This document shows, piece by piece, positions 51,312-59,766 of a stretch of 64,000 nucleotides of DNA. Positions within the stretch are counted from its first letter, which is position 1. The number at the start of each line of letters is the position of its first letter. The notes under the pieces were generated by a model, which did not search any database, was not told where the DNA came from, and saw nothing but the letters and a program-made list of their open reading frames with translations. The position numbers were made by a program, and so were the translations under genes. This DNA comes from Mucinivorans sp036654415 (GTDB lineage Bacteria > Bacteroidota > Bacteroidia > Bacteroidales > Rikenellaceae), in assembly GCA_036654415.1 (NCBI GenBank), contig JAVVSB010000004.1:13553-77552 (forward strand), in the 5' to 3' direction.

Positions 51312-54083
51312 CTATTTTTTACCTTTACCAAACAAACGACCTATTTCGCCTATCCAGAGCACCAACGACGTGGCTCCAATAATAATCAACCAATCACTAA
51401 ACTCTAAGGGAACAACACGAAAAACATCACCTCCGAAGCTCACGATAAGTATCTGGCCCACCAAAATTAACAACGCCACCAACAAAAACCCTTTGGCCTT
51501 AACCAGCCCCTTCAGAGCTGAACCACCAGAGTGATAAGCCTTAGCATTAAACATATTCCAAAATTGTAACATCACAAAAATGGTGAAAAACATTGATAGT
51601 TTATACTCCATTGTAAATTCTATCATAGAGTGTTGAAACCAATAAAGCAATCCCATCAGCACCACCACAAAAGCAAGTCCCACACCAATAATTGAACGCC
51701 CCATAATACGGGTAATGATAAAATCGGTTGAGCGGCGTGGTTTCTCGCCCATCACGCGCCTACTTGGGGGCAACGAGGCCAAAGCCCCTGCAGCAAAAGT
51801 ATCCATAATTAGGTTGACCCACAACATCTGAGTTACAGTAAGTGGCAACTCAAAGCCCAACATCGACCCTAAGAAAACTAACGTTAGTGCCGCCACATTA
51901 ATTGTAAGTTGGAAGAGCACAAACCGTTGAATATTAAGATAGACAGAACGTCCCCACATTACAGCTGTGGCAATGGAGGCAAAAGAGTCATCCAAGAGGG
52001 TTATGTCACTGGCCTCCTTGGCCACCGACGTACCAGAGCCCATCGAGAGACCAACATTGGCAAAATTAAGAGCTGGCGCATCGTTTGTACCATCACCCGT
52101 TACGGCCACCACCTCGCCACGTTTTTGCAAAAGGCTTACCAATCGCTGTTTATCCATTGGTCTGGCACGAGCCATAATTTTTAGATGAGCAGCACGTTCA
52201 TAGGCCTCAATATCGGATAGAGCTTCCCATTCTGGTCCTGTAATCTCGTTCATGGCCCCATCTGTTGGCAACCAAAGCCCTATTTGACGTGCTATCTCAC
52301 GAGCCGTGGCTGGTGTATCTCCAGTGACAACTTTCACCGCCACACCAGCTGCCTGACACTGGGCCACAGCTGCTGGCACATCATCGCGAACTGGATCCGA
52401 AATAGCCGCTATAGCATTAAGAGTCAAACCATTAGCTAAATCAATAAGGTTAGTTTTACTATCAACATTTTCCACCTTTTTTGAGGCAAAAGCCAACGTG
52501 CGCATAGCTTTATTTTGAAAATCGAGCAGCACGCGCTCCACTTGAGCCAAATTATCCACCACGCTACACATTTTTAGCACATATTCTGGTGCACCCTTCA
52601 CATATAACGTATCACCCACCACAGTGGCCATAAATTTCTGTTTTGACGAGAATGGCAATTGTGACACAATCTTATTACGAAGTCCTGCATAATCCACCCC
52701 CTGACTCTTGAGCCATAACAATAGCGCCCCTTCGGTGGGATTACCCAGCGGTTTACCAGTGGCATCCAAATTGGCCGTAGTGTTAGAAGCAATGGCCACA
52801 GATAAATCATCACCCACAATCTGATACATCTGATAGACACTCATCTGATTTTGAGTCAATGTACCTGTCTTATCGGTACAAATTACGGTCGTAGCCCCCA
52901 TAGTTTCGCAGGCGTGCATTTTACGCACTAAATTATTGTTCTGCAACATTTTACGCATACTTAAAGCCAACGACAAGGTAACACTCATGGGTAATCCTTC
53001 GGGCACAGCCACCACAATTAAGGTCACAGCCACCATGAAGTATTGCAAAATACGACCAGCTTGTTCTAATGAGACCCACTGTCCACTTTCCCAAAATTTA
53101 ACCCCAAAAGGTATTCCAGCTACAGAAATGGCCATAAAGAAAAGTAAGCCTATATATATCCAATGTAAGACACTACTCTGCTCAAATCTGGCAGAACGCT
53201 CTTTTTTAGAACCCATTATCTCGCGAGCATCGTAGACAATGGGAACCCATATCTTGGCCAACATAATAAAGGCACTAATCATAGCTGCACCAAGTAGTCC
53301 AAGTTGCCCCAAGGGAAGCGGATTACGCACTAAATTCTGAACAAAAAGTCCAATAAAAGTAACTATGGCCAGTGAAAAACCAACCACTCCAATCAGCTTG
53401 GCCAATCGCGCCAACTGTTTATCGAGCGGCGTACGCTCACCACTGTTAATTGTGGCCTGGCGAGCCACCTTACCAAACTCGGTGGCATCACCAACACGCT
53501 CTATCTCCATGGTGGCATTACCCTCGATAATGGAGGTACCTCGCAGCAACATATTGCTGGGGTAAGTGGCATCAGCCTTGAACTCCTGTTCACAAGTAGT
53601 CTTACGAATAGATGGCTCGCCAGTGAGGGTCGATTCGTTGACACTCAAAGCAGTTGCCTCGAGCAAAAGCCCATCGGCAGGAATTTCCTCGCCCGTATCG
53701 AGCAAAACCACATCACCAACAACGAGCTCTTTTTTACCCACCTCAACAATACCACCCTCACGCACGACCTTGTAGAGTGTGTCGTCATTGACCTGGTTAA
53801 GCACATCGAACTTTCGAGCCGCATCCATTTCAAAGAAAAAAGCTACTCCCGTGGAGAGGAAAATAGCAGCAAAAATGCCAATGGTCTCGGCATATTGCCC
53901 CTCAAGCACAGAAATACCTAAAGAGAGAAAAGCTGCAACCAGTAAAATACGTATCACTGGGTCTGAAAATTTATCAAGAAACAGTTTCCACAATGGCTCC
54001 TTGGGTGGTGGAGTTAAGGTGTTGGCCCCAAATTTTTTGCGATTCTCTTCTACTTGTTGGTTGGATAATCCGCTTAGTTTCAT
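51312..54083 (-). CDS. calcium-translocating P-type ATPase (PMCA type)
   Basis: The 923-residue ion pump exports Ca2+ using ATP. The order is an N-terminal cation-ATPase segment, M1-M2, the actuator domain with TLTGEPS (about 154-160), M4 with the calcium-site VAVPEGLPMSV, the phosphorylation site CTDKTGTLTQN (Asp about 388), GDGTNDAPAL, M6 with NLIMDTFAAGAL (Asn/Asp ligands) and six C-terminal helices. It is the last gene of the rsgA-trmH-SGNH-ATPase operon. Confidence 0.95.
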   Translation of the reverse strand: MKLSGLSNQQVEENRKKFGANTLTPPPKEPLWKLFLDKFSDPVIRILLVAAFLSLGISVLEGQYAETIGIFAAIFLSTGVAFFFEMDAARKFDVLNQVNDDTLYKVVREGGIVEVGKKELVVGDVVLLDTGEEIPADGLLLEATALSVNESTLTGEPSIRKTTCEQEFKADATYPSNMLLRGTSIIEGNATMEIERVGDATEFGKVARQATINSGERTPLDKQLARLAKLIGVVGFSLAIVTFIGLFVQNLVRNPLPLGQLGLLGAAMISAFIMLAKIWVPIVYDAREIMGSKKERSARFEQSSVLHWIYIGLLFFMAISVAGIPFGVKFWESGQWVSLEQAGRILQYFMVAVTLIVVAVPEGLPMSVTLSLALSMRKMLQNNNLVRKMHACETMGATTVICTDKTGTLTQNQMSVYQMYQIVGDDLSVAIASNTTANLDATGKPLGNPTEGALLLWLKSQGVDYAGLRNKIVSQLPFSSKQKFMATVVGDTLYVKGAPEYVLKMCSVVDNLAQVERVLLDFQNKAMRTLAFASKKVENVDSKTNLIDLANGLTLNAIAAISDPVRDDVPAAVAQCQAAGVAVKVVTGDTPATAREIARQIGLWLPTDGAMNEITGPEWEALSDIEAYERAAHLKIMARARPMDKQRLVSLLQKRGEVVAVTGDGTNDAPALNFANVGLSMGSGTSVAKEASDITLLDDSFASIATAVMWGRSVYLNIQRFVLFQLTINVAALTLVFLGSMLGFELPLTVTQMLWVNLIMDTFAAGALASLPPSRRVMGEKPRRSTDFIITRIMGRSIIGVGLAFVVVLMGLLYWFQHSMIEFTMEYKLSMFFTIFVMLQFWNMFNAKAYHSGGSALKGLVKAKGFLLVALLILVGQILIVSFGGDVFRVVPLEFSDWLIIIGATSLVLWIGEIGRLFGKGKK

Positions 54084-54093
54084 ATTTTGAATT

Positions 54094-54882
54094 TTAGTTT
54101 ATTTTACTTTGAATGCTCTTCATAATAGCCTGCCCCCAAAACTGCGACAGACGAGTGGCCCCTTGAACAGTGGGGTGTAGATAAAAAGTACCCGCATTCC
54201 CTGATTCAGCCACTAAATCAGTCAAATAGTTAACCTTAAAATAGTCGAATCCATCTTTATCACCCATATACACCCTCTGAGGGTTGCTGGTGGCATAAGC
54301 TGCAACCAAGGACTCCAATTCGGGAAGATACCTTTCTATCCGCTGTAAACCTTCGGCCAAATATATTGCACTATTGTATGTGTTAGGACTATACCAAAGT
54401 GGGCGGTGCAAAACCACTAGGCAATGGGGATATAGACTCATGAGCTCATCGACAATGACTTTTATATTGGTCCTATACTGTACTGGCGAAACAGGCGCAC
54501 CATTGGGCCCCTTGACCGCGCTGTCATTAGTACCCAACATAATCGAAAAGATGAGTTGCGCCGTGCCATCGACATTCAACTTATCAGCACTCTGCTGCGC
54601 CTTGGCAAACAAGGTATTACTTGCTGGGAGATAATCCACCGTTGTGCAACCACTAACACCACAATTGGCGAAATTCACCGAGCCAACTCCCTCCTGAGCC
54701 TGCAAATAGACCGCTGTTTGGGCTGGAGGAGCATCCTGAACAGGGTTCTGCATCAAAGCTCCTTGTGTGATGCTGTTGCCTATAAAAACAATAGCTAAAC
54801 TCTGCTTTTCAACTGGCTTTGAAGCAAAACATGTAGCAAAAGATAAAAAAACTAAACCTAAAAACAGTACAATCCTTTTCAT
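54094..54882 (-). CDS. exported SGNH/GDSL hydrolase
   Basis: The 262-residue protein has a signal peptide (about 1-20) and the SGNH fold: FIGNSITQG (Ser, about 32-40), the Gly block in NCGVSGCTTVDY, the Asn in MLGTNDSA and the C-terminal LHPTVQGA with the His (Asp replaced by neighbouring residues or by a Tyr-Leu-His arrangement). Such enzymes are esterases on acetylated sugars or lipids. It would act in the periplasm or outside. It stands 10 nt before the Ca2+-ATPase gene. Confidence 0.88.
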   Translation of the reverse strand: MKRIVLFLGLVFLSFATCFASKPVEKQSLAIVFIGNSITQGALMQNPVQDAPPAQTAVYLQAQEGVGSVNFANCGVSGCTTVDYLPASNTLFAKAQQSADKLNVDGTAQLIFSIMLGTNDSAVKGPNGAPVSPVQYRTNIKVIVDELMSLYPHCLVVLHRPLWYSPNTYNSAIYLAEGLQRIERYLPELESLVAAYATSNPQRVYMGDKDGFDYFKVNYLTDLVAESGNAGTFYLHPTVQGATRLSQFWGQAIMKSIQSKIN

Positions 54883-54891
54883 ACGTAAAAT

Positions 54892-55551
54892 TTATTTAAA
54901 TTGACGTTTCAATATATTTTCAACATCAACAATTGAACATTTCATCCATTTAAGCAGTAACTCTTTCCCATCCTGTTCCTTGAGTTGCCACTCAATATCG
55001 GAGTTCGACCGCACACGACCACTTAACTGTTGTAACATAATAGCCGCCGACACAGATATATTAAGGCTCTCAGCAAAGCCTACCATCGGAATATAGATAC
55101 TTTCGTCTGCTTGCTGCATTAACCACTCCGAAATACCCGTTTTTTCGGTCCCCATAAACAGTGCAAACGGGCCAGCCTGGACATCAAAGTTCTCGAGAGT
55201 GACACTTGCCATATGTGGAGAACTTATCACAATACGATAGCCCTTAGCCCTAAGGTGAGCCACCAACTCAGGTGTCGAACTCCAACGGCAGATGTCGACC
55301 CATTGGTCAGTACCTCTAACGATATGAGAACTAGGACTAAAATGGCACAAGCTCTGTACGGCATGGATATCCTGTACGCCAAAAGCCTCGGCCGAGCGGA
55401 TAGTGGCACTGGCATTGTGTGGATAAAAGATATCCTCCAAACAAAGGCTCATATAACGCGTACGCTGAGAGAGACGACCTCGAAGCCTCTCAAAACGCTC
55501 AGAGGTCATAAACTCACTAAGATATTCTATTTCACTATCTATATTTGACAT
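54892..55551 (-). CDS. trmH: tRNA (guanosine-2'-O)-methyltransferase TrmH (SpoU family)
   Basis: The 219-residue SPOUT methyltransferase has the knot motifs NASATIRSAEAFG (about 46-58), FMGTEKTGIS (about 132-141) and IPMVGFAESLNISVSAAI (about 153-170). This form, with a short N-terminus and a C-terminal helix extension, fits TrmH, which methylates G18 of tRNAs. It starts 17 nt inside the end of rsgA. Confidence 0.92.
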   Translation of the reverse strand: MSNIDSEIEYLSEFMTSERFERLRGRLSQRTRYMSLCLEDIFYPHNASATIRSAEAFGVQDIHAVQSLCHFSPSSHIVRGTDQWVDICRWSSTPELVAHLRAKGYRIVISSPHMASVTLENFDVQAGPFALFMGTEKTGISEWLMQQADESIYIPMVGFAESLNISVSAAIMLQQLSGRVRSNSDIEWQLKEQDGKELLLKWMKCSIVDVENILKRQFK

Positions 55552-56425
55552 TATCCTGCTCCAACATTTTTAAATAACTTTCATAACGGCTCTCATTAAC
55601 ATATCCGCTGGCTACAGCCTTAATTACAGCACACTTTGGCTCATGCGTATGAGTACAATTATAGTAACCACATTGTGGCGAAAAACGCATTATATCGGGA
55701 AAATAGTGCGAAATCTGCTCAGGTGGAATATCTATCAAACCAAAACCTTTAATCCCTGGTGTATCAATAAGATACCCCCCAGCAAAAGGGAAAATTTCGG
55801 AGAAAGTGGTGGTGTGCTTACCTCGATTATTGGCCTGCGATATTATACCAGTACGCAGAGTTAGTGACGAATCAATAGCATTAATTAGTGTAGATTTTCC
55901 CACCCCAGAATTCCCAGTCAGGAGCACCGTCTGCCCTTTTATACGCTCACGCAATTCATCAATACCATCACCTGAGAGCGCTGAAACACGGAGCACTTTA
56001 TAACCAGCCTGTTCATAAATAGAAGTCAGAGTGTCCTCAAAATTAATATCACATTTGTTGATAACAATAGTAGAGGGAATACCATAACACTCGGCCGTAA
56101 CCAATACCCTATCAATAAATTCAGGACTAGTGGGCGGAGCTCCCAAGGTGGTTATTATATAGACCCCATCAATATTGGCAGCAATGATATGGCTCTGGCA
56201 CGAAAGATTAGATGCACGACGAATAATATAGTTACGGCGTGGCTCAACCGAAACAATGGCATCACCATCCATAACCACAGCATCACCAACCACCACAGGG
56301 TTAGTGGCACGGCTCGAACCTAAACGCAAAGAACCGCGTAGACGACATTTCACAACCTCTTGCGAGGCTATATCCAGCACATCATACCAGCTTCCTGTAC
56401 TCTTAATTACTAAGTTTTTACCCAT
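55535..56425 (-). CDS. rsgA: ribosome small subunit-dependent GTPase A
   Basis: RsgA assists late maturation of the 30S subunit. The 296-residue protein has an N-terminal OB domain, a circularly permuted GTPase with G4 VINKCDI before G1 GNSGVGKST (about 173-181) and G3 DTPGIKG, and a C-terminal zinc-binding segment CGYYNCTHTHEPKC (about 253-266). I chose ATG 56425; the longer reading from 56446 would begin inside the promoter. Confidence 0.96.
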   Translation of the reverse strand: MGKNLVIKSTGSWYDVLDIASQEVVKCRLRGSLRLGSSRATNPVVVGDAVVMDGDAIVSVEPRRNYIIRRASNLSCQSHIIAANIDGVYIITTLGAPPTSPEFIDRVLVTAECYGIPSTIVINKCDINFEDTLTSIYEQAGYKVLRVSALSGDGIDELRERIKGQTVLLTGNSGVGKSTLINAIDSSLTLRTGIISQANNRGKHTTTFSEIFPFAGGYLIDTPGIKGFGLIDIPPEQISHYFPDIMRFSPQCGYYNCTHTHEPKCAVIKAVASGYVNESRYESYLKMLEQDNVKYR

Positions 56426-56433
56426 ATCGACTA

Positions 56434-56441
56434 CAAAAGTA
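56434..56441 (-). promoter_or_regulatory. -7 promoter element for the rsgA operon
   Basis: On the minus strand TACTTTTG (TAnnTTTG) ends 8 nt before the rsgA ATG, giving a very short leader. It is divergent from the rpsF promoter. Confidence 0.6.
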
Positions 56442-56472
56442 TGCAAAAAATTTTTATTTCACGAAAATTTAC

Positions 56473-56480
56473 TATCTTTG
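56473..56480 (+). promoter_or_regulatory. -7 promoter element for rpsF-rpsR-rplI
   Basis: TATCTTTG matches TAnnTTTG and ends 34 nt before the rpsF ATG. The -33 region is a T-rich stretch without a clear TTG. No S6:S18-binding leader structure was identified by eye. Confidence 0.6.
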
Positions 56481-56514
56481 CACCCTATTTATTAACCAAA
56501 ACCAATCAAAAACG

Positions 56515-56862
56515 ATGAATCGTTACGAAACCGTTTTCATTGCTACCCCTGTTTTGAGCGACGTTCAGCTCAAAGAGATGTTTAGCAAATTCCAAGGCAC
56601 CATTGCCGAGAACGGCGGGACTGTTGAGCACACCGAAGAGTGGGGCCTCAAAAAACTCGCCTATCCTATCCAGAAGAAATCGACTGGATTCTACTTCCTT
56701 ATGGAGTTTACCTCTCCAAGTGGTTCGATTGTCGAAGCCCTCGAAACGGCCTACCGTCGTGACGAGCGTGTCATTCGCTTTTTGACATTCACCTTGGATA
56801 AAGATGCAGCGGCATGGGCTGAAAAGCGTCGTGCTAAGTTTAACACACCAAAAGAACAGTAG
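56515..56862 (+). CDS. rpsF: 30S ribosomal protein S6
   Basis: The 115-residue protein matches bacterial S6: it begins NRYETVFIATPVLSD, and has the HTEEWGLKKLAYPI and FYFLMEFTSP strands that pack with S18. It begins the S6-S18-L9 operon and has no single-strand-binding protein gene next to it. Confidence 0.97.
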   Translation: MNRYETVFIATPVLSDVQLKEMFSKFQGTIAENGGTVEHTEEWGLKKLAYPIQKKSTGFYFLMEFTSPSGSIVEALETAYRRDERVIRFLTFTLDKDAAAWAEKRRAKFNTPKEQ

Positions 56863-56864
56863 TC

Positions 56865-57140
56865 ATGGCAACACCACAACAACCAAACGAGCTGCGTTAT
56901 TTGAACCCAGTCTCAGTAGATGTAAAAAAGAAAAAATACTGCCGTTTCAAAAAGAGCGGAATCAAGTATATCGATTATAAGGATGCTGAATTCCTTAAAA
57001 AATTCCTTAACGAGCAAGGCAAGATACTTCCACGTCGTTTAACTGGAACCTCACAAAAGTTCCAAAAAAAGGTAGCTCAGGCTATCAAACGTGCACGCCA
57101 TTTGGCTTTGCTTCCTTATGTAACTGACCTAATGAAATAA
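56865..57140 (+). CDS. rpsR: 30S ribosomal protein S18
   Basis: The 91-residue S18 has the conserved core YIDYKDAEFLKKFLNEQGKI and the basic LPRRLTGTSQKFQKKVAQAIKRAR (split by the family's TG motif), ending LALLPYV. It lacks the CxxC zinc-ribbon variant. It starts 2 nt after rpsF. Confidence 0.97.
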   Translation: MATPQQPNELRYLNPVSVDVKKKKYCRFKKSGIKYIDYKDAEFLKKFLNEQGKILPRRLTGTSQKFQKKVAQAIKRARHLALLPYVTDLMK

Positions 57141-57146
57141 TAAGAG

Positions 57147-57590
57147 ATGGAAATCATATTGAAACAAGATGTCGAAACTCTCGGCACCAAAGACCAAATC
57201 GTAAACGTTAAGCCGGGTTACGCCAACAATTTTCTTATCCCTCAAGGCTATGCTGCTTCGGCTACAAAATCAGCCGTAAAGATGCTTCAAGAGGATATTC
57301 GTCAGAAGGCTCACAAAGAAGAAAAAATGATGGCCGATGCTACAGCTGTTGCTGCCAAATTGGAAGCTATTTCAGTGGCTGTAAACGTAAAAGCTAACGA
57401 AAATGGTAAAATTTTCGGAACCATTACCACCGCTGACCTTGCAGCTGCTATTTCAGCTAAGGGTATCGAAGTGGACAAGAAGAACATCAAGGTAGATGCC
57501 ATTAAGGAACTTGGTTCTTACGTGGCTACTGTTAAAATTTACAAGACCATTAAGGCCGAGGTTAAACTTGAAGTGGTAGCTGCTGAATAA
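57147..57590 (+). CDS. rplI: 50S ribosomal protein L9
   Basis: The 147-residue L9 has the N-terminal rRNA-binding domain (IILKQDVETLGTKDQIVNV, then KPGYANNFLIPQGYA), a long connecting helix and a C-terminal domain (KIFGTITTADLA). It starts 6 nt after rpsR and precedes a strong terminator. Confidence 0.97.
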   Translation: MEIILKQDVETLGTKDQIVNVKPGYANNFLIPQGYAASATKSAVKMLQEDIRQKAHKEEKMMADATAVAAKLEAISVAVNVKANENGKIFGTITTADLAAAISAKGIEVDKKNIKVDAIKELGSYVATVKIYKTIKAEVKLEVVAAE

Positions 57591-57610
57591 GTTCAGCTCA
57601 GTTTTATATT

Positions 57611-57640
57611 AAAAAGGGCTCTATTGAAGAGCCCTTTTTT
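57611..57640 (+). terminator. terminator of the S6-S18-L9 operon
   Basis: AAAAAGGGCTCT (57611-57622) pairs with AGAGCCCTTTTT around the loop ATTGA, with a run of T. Confidence 0.9.
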
Positions 57641-57661
57641 TATCCAATTAAAATTATTTTA

Positions 57662-58990
57662 TTGAAAGAGTTATTACCGTATTACAAAAGCAATATGCGT
57701 TTGGCCCTACCTGTGATTATATCACAGGTAGGTGGAATGACCGTAACGTTAGTGGACACCATTATGGTTGGCCATTTGGGAGCAGAGCCTTTGGCAGGAG
57801 TCTCTTTTGCCAACTCCTTAGTCTGGCCAATATTTCTCTTGGGAACAGGCATTGCTATGGGGCTTACGCCACTGGCAGGGGTGGCCTATGCGAGAGGTGA
57901 CAAACGACGACTATCATCTTTGTTAGCTAACTCCTTTATGATGAATATGGTTATCGGTATTATCTTCACCCTCATAATCATCGGCATCTCAATGTTGATG
58001 GGACATATGGGACAGGATGAATCTATTTTGGATACAGCACGTGGTTATATGTACTATCAAGTGGCATCAATGATTCCGATGATGCTCTTTGCCACTGGGA
58101 AACAATTTCTCGAAGGCATGGGCAACACCTTGTACGCCATGGCCATCACCATTACGGCCAATATAGTGAATGTAGTACTGAATTTTGCTTTAATATACGG
58201 TTTATGGATTTTCCCAGAGATGGGGGCCATTGGGGCGGGTGCTTCGACATTTATAGCCCGCTGTCTTATGGTAGTTCTGTTTATTATGGTCTTTGTCTAT
58301 CGCAGCAACTACCGCTTTTACCTTAACGAGGCCCTGAAAGAGAAGCTCTGTAAATTCAGACTTCGTCGCCTGCTCAATGTCGGGTTCCCTATTTCGATTC
58401 AACTCTTTATTGAGATGTCGGCTTTAGGACTTATGGCAATTGTGATGGGGACTTTCGGAGCCCAAACCTTAGCAGCACACCAAATAGCCATTAATATCCC
58501 GTCAATGAGTTTTATGGTTGTGGTCGGGCTGGCAGCTGCAACCACCATCCGCGTGAGCCAAGATAATGGATTACGACTCTATCAATCCATGCGTGTGGCC
58601 CTAAAAGCATCGCTGCATCTGATTATAGCTTTTATGACACTTTCGGCCATACTCATCTTTAGTTTGGCCAGCCAGATAGCCTCAATTTTCACCTCAGACC
58701 CAGAAGTGATTGCCATGGCAGCCAACTTTCTCTTCTTTGGAGCTCTCTTTCAACTCTCTGATGGTATCCAAGGAGTGGTGCTGGGTGGACTTCGCGGAAT
58801 AATGGTTGTAAAGTGGCCAATGTTCTATGCTATAGGTACATATATCTTTGTCGGTGTACCAGTAGGCTACTTTTGTATTAAGGTGTTGAATATGGGCCCA
58901 ACGGGCGCATGGGTAGGATTTATTACTTCACTGACCATACTGGCCACGCTCTATTTTAGGCTCTTTAAGAAAAAGACAAAATTGCTCTAG
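57662..58990 (+). CDS. MATE-family efflux transporter
   Basis: The 442-residue protein has twelve membrane helices and is of the NorM-like MATE type, which exports cationic drugs or metabolites in exchange for Na+ or H+. Conserved segments are LALPVIISQVGGMTVTLVDT (split over helix 1) and MVGHLGAEPLAG, with the repeat AHQIAINIPSMSFM in the C-terminal half. No ATG precedes the conserved start; TTG 57662 is used here and ATG 57695 is possible but would remove the first 11 residues. Confidence 0.92.
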   Translation: MKELLPYYKSNMRLALPVIISQVGGMTVTLVDTIMVGHLGAEPLAGVSFANSLVWPIFLLGTGIAMGLTPLAGVAYARGDKRRLSSLLANSFMMNMVIGIIFTLIIIGISMLMGHMGQDESILDTARGYMYYQVASMIPMMLFATGKQFLEGMGNTLYAMAITITANIVNVVLNFALIYGLWIFPEMGAIGAGASTFIARCLMVVLFIMVFVYRSNYRFYLNEALKEKLCKFRLRRLLNVGFPISIQLFIEMSALGLMAIVMGTFGAQTLAAHQIAINIPSMSFMVVVGLAAATTIRVSQDNGLRLYQSMRVALKASLHLIIAFMTLSAILIFSLASQIASIFTSDPEVIAMAANFLFFGALFQLSDGIQGVVLGGLRGIMVVKWPMFYAIGTYIFVGVPVGYFCIKVLNMGPTGAWVGFITSLTILATLYFRLFKKKTKLL

Positions 58991-58992
58991 CC

Positions 58993-59766
58993 CTATTCGC
59001 TTTTTGCAACCTCACTCAAGGTGACAAATTGGGCCTTACGAACTTTGAAATATTCAATAAGAGAGGCCAAACGCATCGAGAGCTTTAAACCACTGTTGCG
59101 ACGAATATAGAACGGCACTTTGAATGTTTCATTATGCAGAGCAAGCGAAAACTCCCAAGGATGGAAATAAAGAGTCAACACTCCATCTTTGCGCAAAGCC
59201 TTATTACACATGTATTTATACACCCCTAACGGGATATTATGCGCTGATAGCCAGAACAGAGGCACGCGCAAAAGTGGCGATACTGATGCTGGTATCTCCA
59301 TAATTCCCTCAGATGAAAATGGCCGACGCGGAGCCGAAAAGTTATTGTAACGCCCAGGCACAAAGCATGGATTAAGTGATGAATCCCACTCATAACCAGC
59401 CACAAGCAGTTCAGCCATCGAAATCTTTGCCATACGCGGAGCTCTAAAACCACGAACCGCAGTGCCACTTATCTGTTCCAACACAGTACGTGAAGTGGCC
59501 AAATCATCTGTTGAGAATTTAGAATGGTAATAAGAGTGCGAAGCTATCTCGTGCCCCGAAGACACCATTCGTGCTATGAGAGCAGGCCGTTGCTCAGCAA
59601 AAAAAGCAGTACAAAAAAATGTAGCCTTAACGCCCATACCATCCAACAAATCCAAAATGGCAACCGCCCCTTCGGATGAAACCTCCAACTGTTTGGCCAT
59701 TGGCAAACGTACGCCATGTTCAGCTGGTAGGTCAAACTCCTCGATATCAAAACTTAATGCTATCAT
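58993..59766 (-). CDS. polysaccharide deacetylase (NodB-homology) family protein
   Basis: The 257-residue protein has the NodB catalytic core: motif 1 SFDIEEFD (about 5-12; metal Asp, with Glu in place of the second Asp), motif 2 HEIASHSYYH (His-x3-His), RGFRAPR (about 102-108) and the C-terminal LYFHPWEF His. There is no signal peptide, so it acts in the cytosol or at the inner face of the membrane. It overlaps the GT87-GT2 fusion gene by 4 nt, so it probably deacetylates or deformylates a sugar intermediate of the same pathway. Confidence 0.9.
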   Translation of the reverse strand: MIALSFDIEEFDLPAEHGVRLPMAKQLEVSSEGAVAILDLLDGMGVKATFFCTAFFAEQRPALIARMVSSGHEIASHSYYHSKFSTDDLATSRTVLEQISGTAVRGFRAPRMAKISMAELLVAGYEWDSSLNPCFVPGRYNNFSAPRRPFSSEGIMEIPASVSPLLRVPLFWLSAHNIPLGVYKYMCNKALRKDGVLTLYFHPWEFSLALHNETFKVPFYIRRNSGLKLSMRLASLIEYFKVRKAQFVTLSEVAKSE